A stretch of 64,000 nt of DNA from Tretioscincus oriximinensis (Eukaryota > Chordata > Lepidosauria > Squamata > Gymnophthalmidae): assembly GCA_022410635.1 (NCBI GenBank), contig JAJVDF010001827.1, positions 1 through 64,000 of the forward strand, in the 5' to 3' direction. The position numbers and the translations under genes are program-made. Below, piece by piece: positions 10,987 through 23,641 of the stretch (the first letter of the stretch is position 1; every line of letters begins with the position of its first letter). Below the pieces are notes generated by a model. The model had not been told where the DNA came from. It did no database searches and worked only from the letters and a program-made list of their open reading frames with translations.

Positions 10987-11412
10987 TATAAGAATATAAG
11001 AACATATGATGAGCCATACTGGATCGGGCCACAGCCCTTCTAGTCTAGCATTCTGTGTCACACAGAGGCCCACCAGATGCACCTGGGCAGTCTAAACAGA
11101 GGAAAGCAAAATATGCACCTGTTCATGACTCCCTGCAAATGGCATTTCAGGAGTCCTGCCTGTTGTTCCATCCCAGAGGACATCCATCCTAGTACCCATT
11201 TATACCCTTGGTATCCATAAACTTGTCTAGTCCTGTCTTGAAACCATCCAAGCTGTTAGCTACCACTACCTCTTCAGGAAATAAATTCCACAGGCCGATG
11301 ACCCTCTGAGTGAAAAAAAATACTTTCCTTTGTCTGTTCTCACTTTTCTGCCCATCAGTTTCAAGGATGGTCCTAGTGTTGTGTGATAGAGAAAACATTT
11401 TTTCTGCCTTGT
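10987..11412 (-). mobile_element. CR1-like LINE 3' end
   Basis: A minus-strand copy of the last ~425 bases of the family at 4,727-6,535. It includes coding remnants ('NSLDGFKTGLDKFMDTKGI' on the minus strand at 11,189-11,280, then 'RKVFFFTQRVIGLWNL') and the 3' UTR ending in the AACATA-type tail at 10,987. Confidence 0.8.
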
Positions 11413-11481
11413 CTCTGCAACATCTTAATTTACTCCAGATACTGGTTCAGATTATGTGATAGAGATTGGGGTGGACTATTC

Positions 11482-11569
11482 AAATATACTGCTCAAAACA
11501 ATTAAGGGAACACTTTAACATAACATGTTATGTTAAAGTGTTTCCTTAATTGTTTTGTGCAGTATATTT
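11482..11569. mobile_element. 88-bp palindrome (MITE-like, copy 2)
   Basis: Same element as 2,959-3,040. Arms meet between 11,525 and 11,526. Only two positions fail to pair (one in GCTC/GTGC, one in GGGAAC/GTTTCC). Relative to copy 1, the CpG in each arm is changed to CpA or TpG at mirror positions, so the centre still pairs. AT-rich flanks extend the pairing by a few bases. Confidence 0.75.
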
Positions 11570-13325
11570 TTGGTCTGCTGAAACAGAAGAGCCATGAATG
11601 AGGAGAAGCTAGACTGGGCTCTGATGGATATAAAAGGAAACTTAAGAAAGAGGAGTTGACAAAAACATTGTGTGTTTGGTAGGGTGTGGGAGACACCGAA
11701 GCTATTTGAGAAAAAACACAGCTGTGCCCACTTAAATGCAAATCTCATAAATCTGCATGCAGCTCTGTATTCATAACTGTAATGCAACACATATTGAAAT
11801 ATGTCAAGAAAAGCAGCATGGTGGGGATGTACTATGAAGATTCTTGTTGTGTTTGACAGAGATCTACTTACACATCAGGCACTCCCTGGGGATACACAGA
11901 TTCTGAACAAATGTTTTGGTTTAATGACTTCTAAAGCTTCCTTCCCAATCCCAAGCAGATGGGCTGGCTATCACAAGATGGCGAACTTACTCAGGGCTTG
12001 GCAGAACAGTTGGCAACAAAAGCAGATATCCAGTTATGTGGTCTCTGCCTGGCTTTGTGCACTGCTTAAAAACAGTAGTTGGATTCTTTCCTAAATCCTT
12101 TGGTAGAGTTTTATCTGGTTTGCCCTCAAAGTCGCAGCTTAATGCAGGTTGTGAAAGCAGCTGTTTTGTATTTTACTCTTGGAAAACCTGACTGGTACTC
12201 TCTTGATATCAGCAAACAGTAAACAGAGGAAATACACATCTTGGCAAGACCGGGTACAGTAATTCCAAGAAGATCATAGTGGATTATCTTATTCCCCTGT
12301 GCTCTTTGGAGTTCCTATGTGAGCCCAGTGACTTGAGTGCTAATGTGTAGGTTTTTCTGCAAGGGAGTCACACATGGCCAATACTTTTCTAAATGCATGA
12401 GATAGAGATTTGGGGATGGACTTTATCTAGGCAAGTAAATCAAAGATAATGTTGCTGCCAGGATCTTAATGTTTCAAGCTGGAGTCAAAACACTATTGCA
12501 AAATGGAAATGCCAAGGTTGGAACAATGCCCAACAGACACTTTCAGTCTATTACTAAAATCTTACTTTTGTTCAGATTTAGTAACCTACACTAAATACAA
12601 CCAAATGGTTAGTCATCTTGGATATCTATGCTTTTTTTATGAATCAATTGTGAGAAGAATATATCTTCACTGTCATTAAATGTGAACAGGCACACTGAGG
12701 GGGATGTTTATTACTTAAATGCCAGTAATTTAGCACAAATGTTTTAATAGAGGTACCATTTATACCTAATATGTGGAGTCTTGATGCATGCAGAGGTATT
12801 TCAAAACACTGTAATCTGTCAGGGCAAAGAAGCAGAAGACAATAGAAAGATCTGGGTTACATCACTATTTGCTTTTTCTGTGCCTTCCCAAACCACCCAT
12901 ATTTGTAGTTGTAAAGGGAGCATTGTAAAGTAAGCTCATAGTTTCCTCATGTGATTTCTCTAATTTTGTCACCAAACCAAACCAGCCAATTCATTTGCAC
13001 AATATACTGATTCACTAAGTAATACATTATATAGTTTTTGGCACCTAGTTAAAACATATCGTCACTCAGGCTTCCTCTGGGTTTTATACAAACACAATTG
13101 AACTTTTGAACTTTTAAGTGTGCACATACAGTTAAATTCTGTATATACTGTACATTGTAAACAATTTACATGCAAAGTATGCCAGACATGTTAAGATATA
13201 AGCAACAATCTAAAATCATCATGATAAAACTGTATTCATTAATCAACATGAGAAGTCATTGGGTAGAAGCGAAGAATGAAATGAAATCAAATTATTTGTA
13301 GAAATTATAGCGTAAATAGACAAGA
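11570..13325. other. No gene recognised
   Basis: The open frames (for example 11,801-12,094, 97 codons) have no recognisable domain. I see no clear element ends. Probably old unique or heavily decayed sequence. Confidence 0.4.
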
Positions 13326-13329
13326 TTAC

Positions 13330-13645
13330 TATATTGTGGAACAATTAGTTATGGCAGCACAAGCTGTTACTGCCCAAGGGTAGAAAGAGAATATTATGGA
13401 CTAAAATGAAATGGCAGTATTATATTGTGGATCAATTAATAATTGAATGGGAAGAAAAATATATTTAATGTTGATCAATGGATGGGTAAATGACTAATAG
13501 TATATGACGGGAATGTATAATGTTAAGCTTGGTTTGTCCTTAGTAGTATGGAGGTATGGCTGGCTGGGGGTGGGTTTGAGGAATTTTATTTGCAAAATTA
13601 AAATTAAAAGGATTTGTAAAAAAGAAAACAATGAAAATTAAATGA
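13330..13645 (+). mobile_element. L1-like LINE 3' end, decayed
   Basis: 'GCACAAGCTGTTACTGCCCA' followed by 'AGGGTAGAAAG' parallels the 'AVARGWK' coding segment of the L1-like tail at 1-472. The block ends in a short G-rich UTR and an AAAATTAAAATTAAAAGG tail. The reading frame is destroyed. Confidence 0.45.
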
Positions 13646-13677
13646 AAATAAANCTAGAATTAATGTTCCTTAAAACT

Positions 13678-13860
13678 AGCCAACCCAGATATTCAAAAGC
13701 AAGAATTGCAAGAAACTGCAAGTGACTGCAACTACATAAATGGGAATCACCACAGTCTGGTGGGAAAGATATAATGAAAGCCTTCGGGGGACAAAGAGGG
13801 TATAAAAATCCTGAAAAGCGGGGTATAAAAATCCAGTTCTTCTTCTTCTTTCAATTATGG
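13678..13860 (+). mobile_element. tRNA-derived SINE, family B, 3' part
   Basis: 'TGACTGCAACTACATAAATG' followed by 'CAGTCTGGTGGGAAAGATAT' is shared with 53,460-53,535 (plus). The block ends in a GGGTATAAAAATCC...TTCTTCTTC tail like the other members at 18,225-18,548 and 56,684-56,945 (both minus). The tRNA-like head is missing in this copy. Confidence 0.5.
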
Positions 13861-14399
13861 CCCAGCTGCAGTCTACACTTGGTATTACACATAACTATCA
13901 AGATCAAAATGTCTTTGTTATTCAAAACAACTGCACATGATAAATTTGTTTGCTTTGCTTTAAAAACAACCACAGCAACAGAAATCATATTGTTTTAGGA
14001 TTCTGACAACTTATATTTCTGTATTTATATGCAGACACTCTTTTCTCAGGAGGTAGTATATGAAGTGACAAGGTAGAAAAAGTGAGAGGTTGACAGGTAT
14101 TTCTGAAAGAGGTAGTTGGAACTTTTTTAATATAATAAATGAAAATAGAGTTTTGCTGGTTTTAAATAACACACTCTTCCAATGGGGATAAAAGAAAACC
14201 TCCAGAGATGCTGGATAAAATAGGTTATTTTATTAACAGCAAACAATGAGCTACGGTTACATCAATGCAGTTAAAATAAAATGAAGTTGAAAAATGCTTT
14301 GCCAATGATCATATAGGTTGCATCCAGGTGACTTTTTTGGAAGCTATGAGTATGTTATCATGTCTTACTTGACACACACATTCTAAATGCCTATTGTAA

Positions 14400-14560
14400 T
14401 AGACGCACCTCTTTGGCCTGGCCTTTGGCTAGAAAACTACTGTCTCCTCCCCATTTTTAGAAAAGGCTGTTTTTAATGTGTTAAAATGATGGTTTTATTG
14501 TTAACCGTCCTGAGACCTACGGGTATAGGGTGGTATAAAAATATAAATAAATAAATAATA
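14400..14560 (+). mobile_element. L2-like LINE 3' end
   Basis: 'GACGCACCTCTTTGGCCTGG' followed by 'CCTTTGGCT', then 'AACCGTCCTGAGACC' and 'GGTATAGGGTGGTATAAA' with AAATAAATAAATAA. This is the L2-like 3' end on the plus strand, without coding capacity. Confidence 0.7.
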
Positions 14561-14618
14561 CTTTCTTCTCATAGCTATAAAGAACTTCAAAATGCTACTA
14601 TGATGATTTCAGGTGTTC

Positions 14619-14700
14619 TTATCTCTTTCACACAGGGGCTCTATAGGTCTGTTACCTTAACCTTCCACAAACTTGTAGAGCATTTGTGTGAAAGAGATAA
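14619..14700. repeat. Short foldback sequence
   Basis: TTATCTCTTTCACACAGGGG at 14,619 pairs with the complement starting near 14,676 (22 of 25 positions) around a 32-base loop. The intact outer 16 bases of each arm suggest the end of a small DNA transposon, but it is too short to classify. Confidence 0.5.
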
Positions 14701-14704
14701 ATAA

Positions 14705-16985
14705 TAACCATCTGGGATACTGAGGTCACCACACTTTAAGGTGAAAATGGAGATTACATGGCTCTTCCTATACTAAACCACAATGAGGGCATTTCACTGA
14801 GGTTTCTGGACCCGTCCATTGACTCAATGTGCATTCAGCCTAGGCAATGGTTCTATAAAGGTAAATGCAAATCAGATCTAAAGCTACTTCTGGATCATGG
14901 AGTGAAAGCAATATTTCCTCTGTCCAGTGAGGTGGAAAGGCTACGAGGAGATAGACAAGTCCTTTCAAGTTGTGCTACAGCAATGGTAGGAAAATTATTG
15001 ATGAAACAGAGGAAGAATTTCCAGAACTCTTTTTCCAATTCTGCTGTTCAAATATCCTAAGGGGGCAATTATGGCAGCATGGTGGTGGCACAAGTGTGGG
15101 TCCATGCAAATACAAAGGAGTAAGGTTATATGGACCATAATCCCTTATGACTCCTTTATGTTACCACAAAGCAGATCTTGCTCAACATTTCAGCAACACT
15201 AGTTGAAAAAGTCAATATGGAGATTCTTAAAAATGACGTTTATATAGCTCCATTCTAATTATGATACCAGATTTAAAATTCAATTAAATACTTGATCCCC
15301 CCCCCCCTAACATTTGGAGCAATTTCTGCAACACACTAGAGAGTCACAAGAGTTAAAATATGTCATCAGCAAAGTGCATTCCAAAGAGAAGTCCCATGGC
15401 AAGTGAAGCTGACACTCTCCATGTAGGCACCCTTTATTTATTTTGAAAAATAGCTGTATTGTGTTCCATTTCAACATGCAGAAAAATGATCTATCCATAT
15501 AACTACAAATAATAAATCATAACACTTAGAAAAGCTCTGGATGCAATTAGTTGCAAGAGACTGAAGCAATTGCATTCAAAAGAAAATAAGTAGGCACTCC
15601 TCTGTCATTAAGTGAAGGCAGAGGTAAACTGACAATGCAATGTAGGGATTTTGCAGCTTTGACTTGCTGTCAGTGTGGGTTCTCATTAAACTTTTACTGT
15701 GTTAAGGCCTCCATGTGTTTGATTACACAGACCTGCAGGTCCTTTCATATCCAGAGCCCAAGAAATGCTTGTTCTAGGAGGTGAGGAAATTGTATGCTAC
15801 CATTTTTTCCCTGTAGAGTATCAGACCAGTGGTGAGAGGTACCCTAGAATCTCATACATTTTATCAGATTACCCGTTCTTGTATGAAGTGTGGATTCTCG
15901 AGTTCTCCAAGAATTTTGTTGGAGTGGAATTGACATTGTGATTTCACTTCTGCCCCCTGCTTCTGGAATGTGAAGGAAGTGCTTTGTGCATGTGTAAAAC
16001 CAAAACTTTCATACATTTTGGGGCTCCGTGTTGAGATTTCTGGCCAGAAAACTCCAAGTACTGTATCAGACAAAGCAAGATTACATACTTAGGAGGTTTT
16101 TTGCATTAACTTCAGACAATGGTCACTGGGAGCCATTCTCATCTGCGAATGGCTGGAGAAGAAGAATTTCTGCTATTCCTGAAGCAGTCCAGGACCTGCT
16201 ATTCTGCTAGTCCAAAGAAGTGCAAAGTCTGTATTCTATGATTTCTGTATTGTACATATCCAGTTGGAATTAGGTGGTGGTGGGGAAATGCTACTTTTTT
16301 GCACAACCATGACAAAAGGAGGCCTTGCTGGGAATGAAAGAAGGCTAGAATATAGCTTTTTAATGTCCTGTAGGAATTTTTCATAGTGTAAGAATGATTG
16401 TGGACTGCTTAAGCAGAGTCTGTGCAAGAGAAGCATACAGTAAATTTAAGTATGATTTTAGGTGATTGGGGACTAATCAAGCATTTAATGAGATGCAAAT
16501 TTATTCCTGCTAATTCTTGGAACAGTCCCATGTCCAAATGTGAATCAGGCTAGAAAATCTGCCCAAATACTATTGCACAATATAGAAATCAAGTATCCAT
16601 GTTTACCCTTACTCCAAGGCACATACAAAATACTCAAGAAATAGTAAAAAGAACAATTACAATAATAATTCTAACACGCTTTCTCCTTGGTAGGACATTA
16701 GTACACTTTTTTTCCAGCTAACTCTGAAAACTTGACTACATTTTAATATGTAACCTGACAAGCATTTATTGAAGTAGCATTTATTGAAGTAGCTAGGATA
16801 CTCCCAGATACTGAGATGTGGCAATCCCTGCCAGGAATTTTAGATGAAATTATGGATTCCTGAATAATCAGCACAGTCTTTAAAAATCAGATTGCAAGCA
16901 ATTTTTTAAAATTCATGTACTTCTGGGCTTCTTTGTCTTCCACTGTATGTGGTGTCTCACACTTTTATGTGTGGGCATACAATTT
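14705..16985. other. No gene recognised
   Basis: A frame of 100 codons at 14,758-15,060 has no known domain. There is a C-homopolymer at 15,297-15,307 and a small tandem duplication of AGCATTTATTGAAGT near 16,763-16,793. No supported genes. Confidence 0.4.
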
Positions 16986-16989
16986 TATC

Positions 16990-17250
16990 TCTAAGATGTC
17001 CAAGAGACTTTTCTATGGTGTTTTCAAATTCTGGAATAGCCTTTCTTTGAAAATTAAACAAATGAGTCCATTATATGATTTTCTTCCCTTTTTTAAAACA
17101 AATGTCTTCAATCTAGGCCTTGATATTTGGCTTCCTCCAAATGATTAGGGTGGAGGGTTATGTGTTTTTTCTTTTTATTCTTGTGATCTGCCTTGGATAT
17201 TTAGATGAAGATTGGGATATAAATTATTAAATAATTAAATCATAAAATGA
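16990..17250 (+). mobile_element. L2-like ORF2 C-terminus and tail, diverged
   Basis: The plus-strand frame at 16,915-17,148 ends with 'GVFKFWNSLSLKIKQ...DFLPFFKTNVFNL', which matches the spacing of the 'AFSVAAPRLWNSLPL...FK..LKTHLF' C-terminus of L2-type reverse transcriptases. It is followed by 'GATCTGCCTTGGATATTTAG' and 'GGGATATAAATTATTAAAT' at 17,185-17,240, an L2-like 3' end. This copy is from an older or different subfamily than the one at 23,352. Confidence 0.5.
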
Positions 17251-17254
17251 GAGA

Positions 17255-18220
17255 GATGGATAGAGTAAAAGTTGTCAAGTTTGAGATAGGGAGAACCTGA
17301 GCTACTGGAAGCCAGATAGATGGGTTTTCTGATTTTGCCTTTTAAAAAAATATTATTTGAGCAAATTAATTGAGACAGATGAGCAGACCAGTAGTAATCA
17401 AACACAGGCAGTGCAAAGGAGACTGGCCATCTGGCTACAGTATCTTTCCTGATTCTCCCAAAGTATCCATAACATTCACACTCCATCAAAAGCACCAACT
17501 GATTACTTTCCTCTGTCTTCCAGTGAGCATTTTGTTTGAGTGGACCATTCCAATCTGCTGTCACCTTCACAGACAACAACCCTGCATTTTCAACACCAGA
17601 AGATTTTAACCAACAACATCATATCTGAACAACAAATGTTCCCCAGACAAGGTATTTGATTAGTTGGAGATGGTGGTCAGTTATGCTGCTTTGAAGATTC
17701 CCAGCAGCACTCTAGTTAGAACATTGGTAGAGACCAATGCTTAGATTTTGATTTAATGTACTTTTTATGCTATCAGGAACTCAATAATTCTGGACCATCT
17801 GCTCAGTTCTAAATCCAGATGTAAAGGCAAAATATAACATCGTCCTTTTCTTATATACATTGCCAAATCCTCTAATATACAATTAGACATTTTTCTTTAA
17901 GTCACAACATTTTACAGGATGTTACGTTTTCTTTTAAAAATGATTTGAAACAATTAGTTTCTTCATGAGAGACATATATAATCTAAACTGTATTTTCTTT
18001 TCAAAAAGTCATTAATTTTAAATTTAGAACCAATTCTGTTGACATTTAAAATGCCTTGAGGTTACTAAAATATTTTCTATTTGATGTTTCATTTCTTAAT
18101 TGATTCAGATTACTCTGTTCAAAAAAAGCTTGGCTTCTGAACTTTGTTAGAAATCTATATTACATGTTAATAGTATTTGTTGAGTATCCTGTCTAGGGCC
18201 ATACCTCTCCATGCTTTGCA
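17255..18220. other. No gene recognised
   Basis: AT-rich. The 114-codon minus-strand frame at 17,235-17,579 shows no motif that I recognise. Confidence 0.4.
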
Positions 18221-18224
18221 AAAG

Positions 18225-18548
18225 AAGAAGAAAAAGAAAAGGAAAAAGAAAAAGAAGATGATGATGATGAAGAAGAACTGGGTCTCAAAGTGACTCAAAG
18301 CAGCTTACAAGTCATTTTTTACTCAAAGGTTTACATTCTATCTTACCCGTCACATTTTGACAGTACCTATTCATCTACCCACGACTGCTAACTTTCAAAC
18401 TGTTAGGTTGGCTGATACTAGGGCCAGTAGAGGGCACTCACCCCTCTCCACAGCAGACACATGGATTTTGAATGTGGAACTCTGTTGAAAGGCAATTTTT
18501 CTTAAACTTTGCAGTACTGCACTACCAAACAGCTGTGCCTTCAGCCCA
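18225..18548 (-). mobile_element. tRNA-derived SINE, family B
   Basis: A minus-strand copy. The TTC-rich tail is at 18,222-18,285, where it appears as AAGAAGAAAAAG and GATGATGATGAAG. Then comes 'CTCAAAGTGACTCAAAGCAG' and the body, and the tRNA-like head lies at 18,500-18,548 (it reads GGCACAGCTGTTTGGTAGTG on the minus strand). Shares order and motifs with 56,684-56,945. Confidence 0.6.
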
Positions 18549-18549
18549 T

Positions 18550-20370
18550 TCCTGAAGAGGCTATGATGTTCCTTATCAGCTGCGTAGAAAGAGAGAGAAC
18601 AGGATCATATTCTAGTTGACTATAAAGAAAGAAAAGAAAAAGTCTCCCTTAAATAGTAAAAGTAGTTCAACTGCAATTATTTAGGCAGCTAGTGATGTCC
18701 TCCTGAAATAATAATCCCATGCAGTCATCGGGTGGGTATCCACTTAAGGTACAGTAAATTGGACATTTGCATGGAATAAGGAATAAGATTTCATGATTTA
18801 CAGAATGACTTCAAATTTTAAATTTGTATCTCCTCAGGGGAGATTTCTATGAACTGTGTAGAAACCACTTGAGTCTTGAGAGATATAGAAAGGCACAACA
18901 AATAAGCACATTTCATTTCCCAGCCCTGTAAGTTCTTCTTTGCCCTCTATGTATTGAGACAGAGAAATGAGAAAACGTTTACCCTATGACNGCAGCACTT
19001 TCACATTGTACAAGAAATGACTTGGGGTTGAGCATTTTGGCCCACAATCGAAAAACACACCTCAGTAATTCAGGTTTGTACACAGAAAGAAGAAAGCACC
19101 TTTAGGCCATCCATCCACCCCAGCAGGGAGAACTGGCATTAACATTCCAGTCATTTGTTGGAATGAGGGAAGAGACTCAGGACCTGCTTAGGATTAGTGC
19201 TCAAGAGTAGTTAGGGCATCTAGATATTCCACTTCAAGGCCAGGGTGGGAGGGAAAGAATTTGGGTGCTACCGAATGTTTCCATTATCATAAAATGTTTC
19301 ATCATAAAGTAAATATAGCTACAAAATGTTATTTTATGTAAACAAAGCCAACTGAAGATGCAATATATCAGATGCATCTGTCACATGGATCATACAGTAT
19401 CAGCTGAATCAGCTAATCAGGTCACCACATAATATCCATTTTTGTGAGTAAACTCTGAAAGGTTTCCAAAAGTTAAAGAACCTTTTTAATGATGTCTGGG
19501 TGTTAGTTGCTTTACTTTGAAATACTTTGCCTTTTTGAAAACAAGTTCTAAACAAATACTTTATAAGCATTAAAAGTAAAGCTATCTGTTTTGTCTAAAT
19601 ATGCAACAGGTTTTGAAATATTTTCTTCCCAGTAAATGACAGCCGGAGTACCTGAAATATAGTCTTTCCCACTAGAATTGAATGGCTTTAAAAATTAAAC
19701 TTTTGTAGTGGCAGTTTTTAGAATAAACACTGTAAAAGCACCGTTTCTTTTTTCCTATTGCACATCAAATGTCTTTCATTTTCTGGTCGGTTTTACTTTA
19801 GAGACAGCTTGGCTGCTTCATTACGTCTTAACTTTGTATTTTATGTGATCTATGATCACCCATGTTGTTCAGTCTGAAGGGAAATCCCTGAGGGATCTGA
19901 TCAAAAATCCCCTGCAAGCAAAGTGAAAGAGCAGAGACTGAGGTGGTGTGGCTATAGATATGTGTGAAATGAAGTATAAAAATCATTGACAATGAAAGGG
20001 AAAAGGGAAAACAATCCTCTTAAGAACAACACATTATACTATAAGTGATGTTGATTGTTGCCCAGGCATGTTAAATTTAGCTGTGCTACATTCACATATA
20101 GCAATTCCCTGGCTAGCCAATGAAAGAGCTGAAGAAATTATTTTGTGTTAGTTGAAGGGCTTCCTAGTAGCTCTACAAAACCAACCTTACCAGGAATTTG
20201 GAAAAACAACTCCACAATCTGTTTCTTCTGGGTAATTTATGTATGGGTTTTGGCAAGCTGTCTAGAGATGTGTGTCTGCTTATACCAGTCTGGAGCCTGA
20301 GTTTATTGACTGCAGACATTCTATGTCTATTGTTTAGGTAATGATAAGGTCAACACTTTTCCTCTGGACC
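18550..20370. other. No gene recognised
   Basis: AT-rich, no open frame of interest, no recognisable repeat ends. Confidence 0.4.
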
Positions 20371-20371
20371 T

Positions 20372-20523
20372 TTAATCATAAAGTCATGAGTTGGAAGGGA
20401 CCTCCAGGTTTATCAGGACCAACATCCTGCTCAACAGGATTCACTAAACCATTCCAGACTGATAGCTATCCAGTTTCTCAAGTTGTTGATTCAACTGATA
20501 AAATGATTGGTTCTCTTAGTAAA
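20372..20523 (-). mobile_element. CR1 3' end fragment
   Basis: 'AGTCATGAGTTGGAAGGGAC' followed by 'CTCCAGG' and 'CATCCTGCTCAACAGGATTC' is the minus-strand CR1 3' end. Its inner side ends at the solo LTR at 20,524. Confidence 0.65.
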
Positions 20524-21037
20524 TGTCATGACCAGTCTTGTTGACAGCTGTTTATCTTCAGAGGAGGAGGTGAAGACCAAGACGGCACAACCTTCCCCTT
20601 TATTCTGTTTTCCCTCTTCTCCCTAACAGCAGCTGGAGTTGGAACCTGAGGGGGAAGGGTAAAATCAGCACAGGGTCAGAGAGATCTTGCAGAGCAGGCA
20701 AGAGCATGTGCAGGCCAGAAGGTCGCAATGTCTGATGCAAAAAAGGATAGGTCATCACGCTTTGTGGCGGATGAGTGATTTAAGGGCTACTCAGATCACA
20801 GCCCGATGCTGAGAGTTAAGCTTGTCGTATCTCAGCTGTGCCTTGTGAATCTTGTGTTTGCAAATTCTGACCTCGGACTGTTCTTGATTCTGATATATCT
20901 CTGTTTACCTCTGATCCCGGACTGTGTTTTTGGATTGGGTCCAGCCCTCGGTGCTTCTGTTAAGCACTAGGTCTTCCATTAAATTATTGCTTCTGTGTGA
21001 AGAGCTGCAGACACCTGTGTGTCTCCAGGACATGACA
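20524..21037. mobile_element. Solo LTR, Ty3/gypsy-like
   Basis: The block begins TGTCATGACC and ends GGACATGACA, giving TG...CA termini with a short inverted repeat, and is about 514 bp. It has a poly-A signal variant ATTAAA at 20,978-20,983 followed by a T/G-rich stretch, as in LTR R/U5 regions. It sits beside a CR1 fragment. Flanking bases GTAAA on the left and GTTAA on the right are a possible decayed 5-bp target duplication (4 of 5). No internal domain remains, so this is a recombined solo LTR. The superfamily is inferred from length and end style. Confidence 0.55.
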
Positions 21038-21039
21038 GT

Positions 21040-22235
21040 TAATAAAATTTGGAGCCAATATATGGGATGGTATATGTGCAAATCTTGTGCAGTTTGTGGT
21101 TAGATACATTGTTTTCAGGAGTGTGTTTTATTTTGAGTTACCTCTAGTTCCTACCTGTGGTGTCACATGTAAGGTGCAAATGTAGTGGCATTTCACTATA
21201 AAACTCCAATGTTCTGAATTTTTGTACTTACAGATTAAACAGCAGTAAAATTGAAATGTTTGAATTTTGCATTGGTTTGTAGACACTGGTATTATGCTTG
21301 AGCAGTGGGTTGAAATGTTGAATTGGATTAGCTAGTCAAAACATCTGATCTGTATGGTTGTTGTTAAGGTGAGAATTATTTGAGATTTTACAGATTCTGT
21401 TCAAGATTTTTCTAAAAATCCAGTATATAGCATTATTTCCACATTAAAGTCATTTTGCAATAATGTCTTGCAGTGGATAGCAGACATAGAATTCTATTGA
21501 AACGAACAACTATCAGTGAGATAACTACAAGGGACAAAAGCCAAATAATGGGTGTATTCCAGACTCTCACTAACAGTGACATAAATGAGTTCTGATAGCA
21601 TACTTGAAGACTTTCTGATGTACAAAGAGAATTTAATCAGAGTTGGAAATAAGTCCTTGTTAGTCATGATGCCAAGTTCATATTCATGACTGCATCTGGA
21701 TCACCTTTAATGCTCTATCTTTTCTGGCAGATAAGTGGGAGAAGGAAAAAAGAAGAGAAAAATTCCTGCAATTGCAGTTTATTCCAAGACTTGACTTTAT
21801 AACCACAATGGTGTTGATTTAGTTTAAAGTTTCCATTACCCTGTACTCCATCTCTGGTATCATATAGGGCTAATTCATGCCAATTTCATGGACCCATTTC
21901 CATGGATAGCTATTTATCTCTTTGTGTCCAGAGATGGCACATAAATTTCTGTGTCTTTTATGAGCATCATGTTTAACAGCCTTGCCATATTCACAAATAT
22001 ATTCATGGCTTGTTAATTATTTTGGCAATTCCCTTCAGTTTACTTAGACTGCATCCAAATATAGTTTTTTTTTAAAATACTATAATAGTGGAGATTTGTC
22101 ATACATAATTGGCAGAATCCAGCATTGGTAATATGAGGAAGGTCTGCTATTATATATACATAATATATATATTATTTCCTGCTAGTAGATTTATATAGCG
22201 TCTGTGAGAGCGTCTTGCCCTACCTTTCTGCAAAA
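21040..22235. other. No gene recognised
   Basis: AT-rich. A TATATATACATAATATATATATT tract lies at about 22,152-22,175. No supported features otherwise. Confidence 0.4.
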
Positions 22236-22237
22236 GT

Positions 22238-22462
22238 AATTTATTTATTTATATTTTTATACTGTAAGTCTCAGGGCAGTTAACAATAAAAACACAATTA
22301 ACAGGTTAGCAACAGCCATATCTAAAAAATAGAGAAAGGACAGCAGTTTCTCAGCCAAAGGCCAGGCTAAAGAGGTGCATCTTCAAGCATTTTCTGAATG
22401 TTCACAGGGATGGTGATTGATGCACCTCGGGTGGGGAGGACTACTCCATAGTAAGACTTTGA
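22238..22462 (-). mobile_element. L2-like LINE 3' end
   Basis: Minus-strand copy: TTATTTATTTATATTTTTAT, then AAGTCTCAGGGCAGTTAACA, and 'CAGCCAAAGGCCAGGCTAAA' plus 'GAGGTGCATC', which are the reverse of the AGGTGCACCTCTTT...GCCTTTGGCTG blocks in the plus-strand copies. Confidence 0.7.
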
Positions 22463-22464
22463 GA

Positions 22465-23350
22465 CATATATCAGATGCTTAATGCTGGTTAATTTATACA
22501 AGAAAAAAGTAGTGATGATGAATGAAAACAAAACCCCTAGCAGCTCCCAAAACTTAAGGCAAGTTTTAAAGTAAAGTTATTCCTTTGAATTCACCTACAA
22601 GGACAAATAACTCTTCATCTGTGTGGGCAGGTAGCAATGAAGTCTTTTATATGGTGGTATTCAGAAATAGTACTACAAAAGGTAGCTGTCTGCATACACC
22701 TTTAATAAACTGGTGTTCTCATTCAGCAGGAACAAACATCATGTACGTTGGTATGGAATACAAGCACATGAAGGACCAAACACATAGGCGCAAGCTCACA
22801 AAAACANNNNNNNNNNNNNNNNNNNNNNNNNNNNNNNNNNNNNGAATCTGTATAAAAAAGAGAGAAAGCTTGAATTTAAAAACCGATGTGCATGAACCAT
22901 GGAATAACAATTTGGTTTAAATAAAATAGGACTTAATGAAATTCAGTTCAAAATTCAGCCCTTTTGAACAAATGAGATCAACCTGTTTGAACAGATAACC
23001 TTTTTCCTTAACAAAATCCTTTGTAAATCAGTTGAATCCAAATCAGGCTGTTTGGGTCTATTTTCTTTGAGTTTGAAACAACCCCCTGAGTCTGAGGATT
23101 TCAATTAAGTCAAATTTTAAGTAGTCAAACACCAACTCAGTTATTTTGTCCTTTAAAGGGNTTTTTTTTAGAAAAAAAAGGGAAAAGGGAAATTTCCTGT
23201 TAAAATAGTTTGATGTTAGTTCAAAACCAGAAATGCAACTAATCAGCAAATAGAAAGCTAAAACTGAACCATCATCATATTATAAATAGGATTAGTCTAC
23301 AATGTCAACATCAATTTTTTTAATGTAAATGTACTACCCCTTTCAATAGC
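22465..23350. other. No gene; assembly gap
   Basis: Contains a run of 37 N bases at 22,807-22,843. Frames that cross the gap are meaningless. The remaining sequence is AT-rich without recognised elements. Confidence 0.6.
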
Positions 23351-23351
23351 A

Positions 23352-23641
23352 AATGGAGTGGGGACCTGGGACAGGGCCTTCTCGGTGGCTGCCCCCAGTC
23401 TATGGAATAGTCTCCCCCTTGAGGTGCATCTGTCATCATTGTTATATTCTTTTAGAAGATCTTTGAAGACGCACCTCTTTCACCTAGCCTTTGGCTGAAG
23501 AAATGTCATTTTTGTACCCAGTTGTAGCTATTGTTTTATACTCTTTTTAATTTGTTAATTTTGTATTGATGTTTCACTGTTGGCCACCCTGAGGCCTTTG
23601 GGTATAGGGCGGGGTATAAGTATAAATAAATAAATAAATAA
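23352..23641 (+). mobile_element. L2-like LINE 3' end (best copy)
   Basis: The most complete 3' end of this family here. 'GGGCCTTCTCGGTGGCTGCC' reads as the conserved C-terminal 'AFSVAAP' and 'CAGTCTATGGAATAGTCTCC' as 'SLWNSL'. Then come 'GACGCACCTCTTTCACCTAG', 'CTTTGGCTG', 'CACCCTGAGGCCTTTGGGTA', 'TAGGGCGGGGTATAAGTATA' and an AAATAAATAAATAAATAAA terminus. Confidence 0.8.

Noticed and set aside
22585..22920. 111-codon frame
   Set aside because: It crosses the 37-base N run, so the reading is meaningless.
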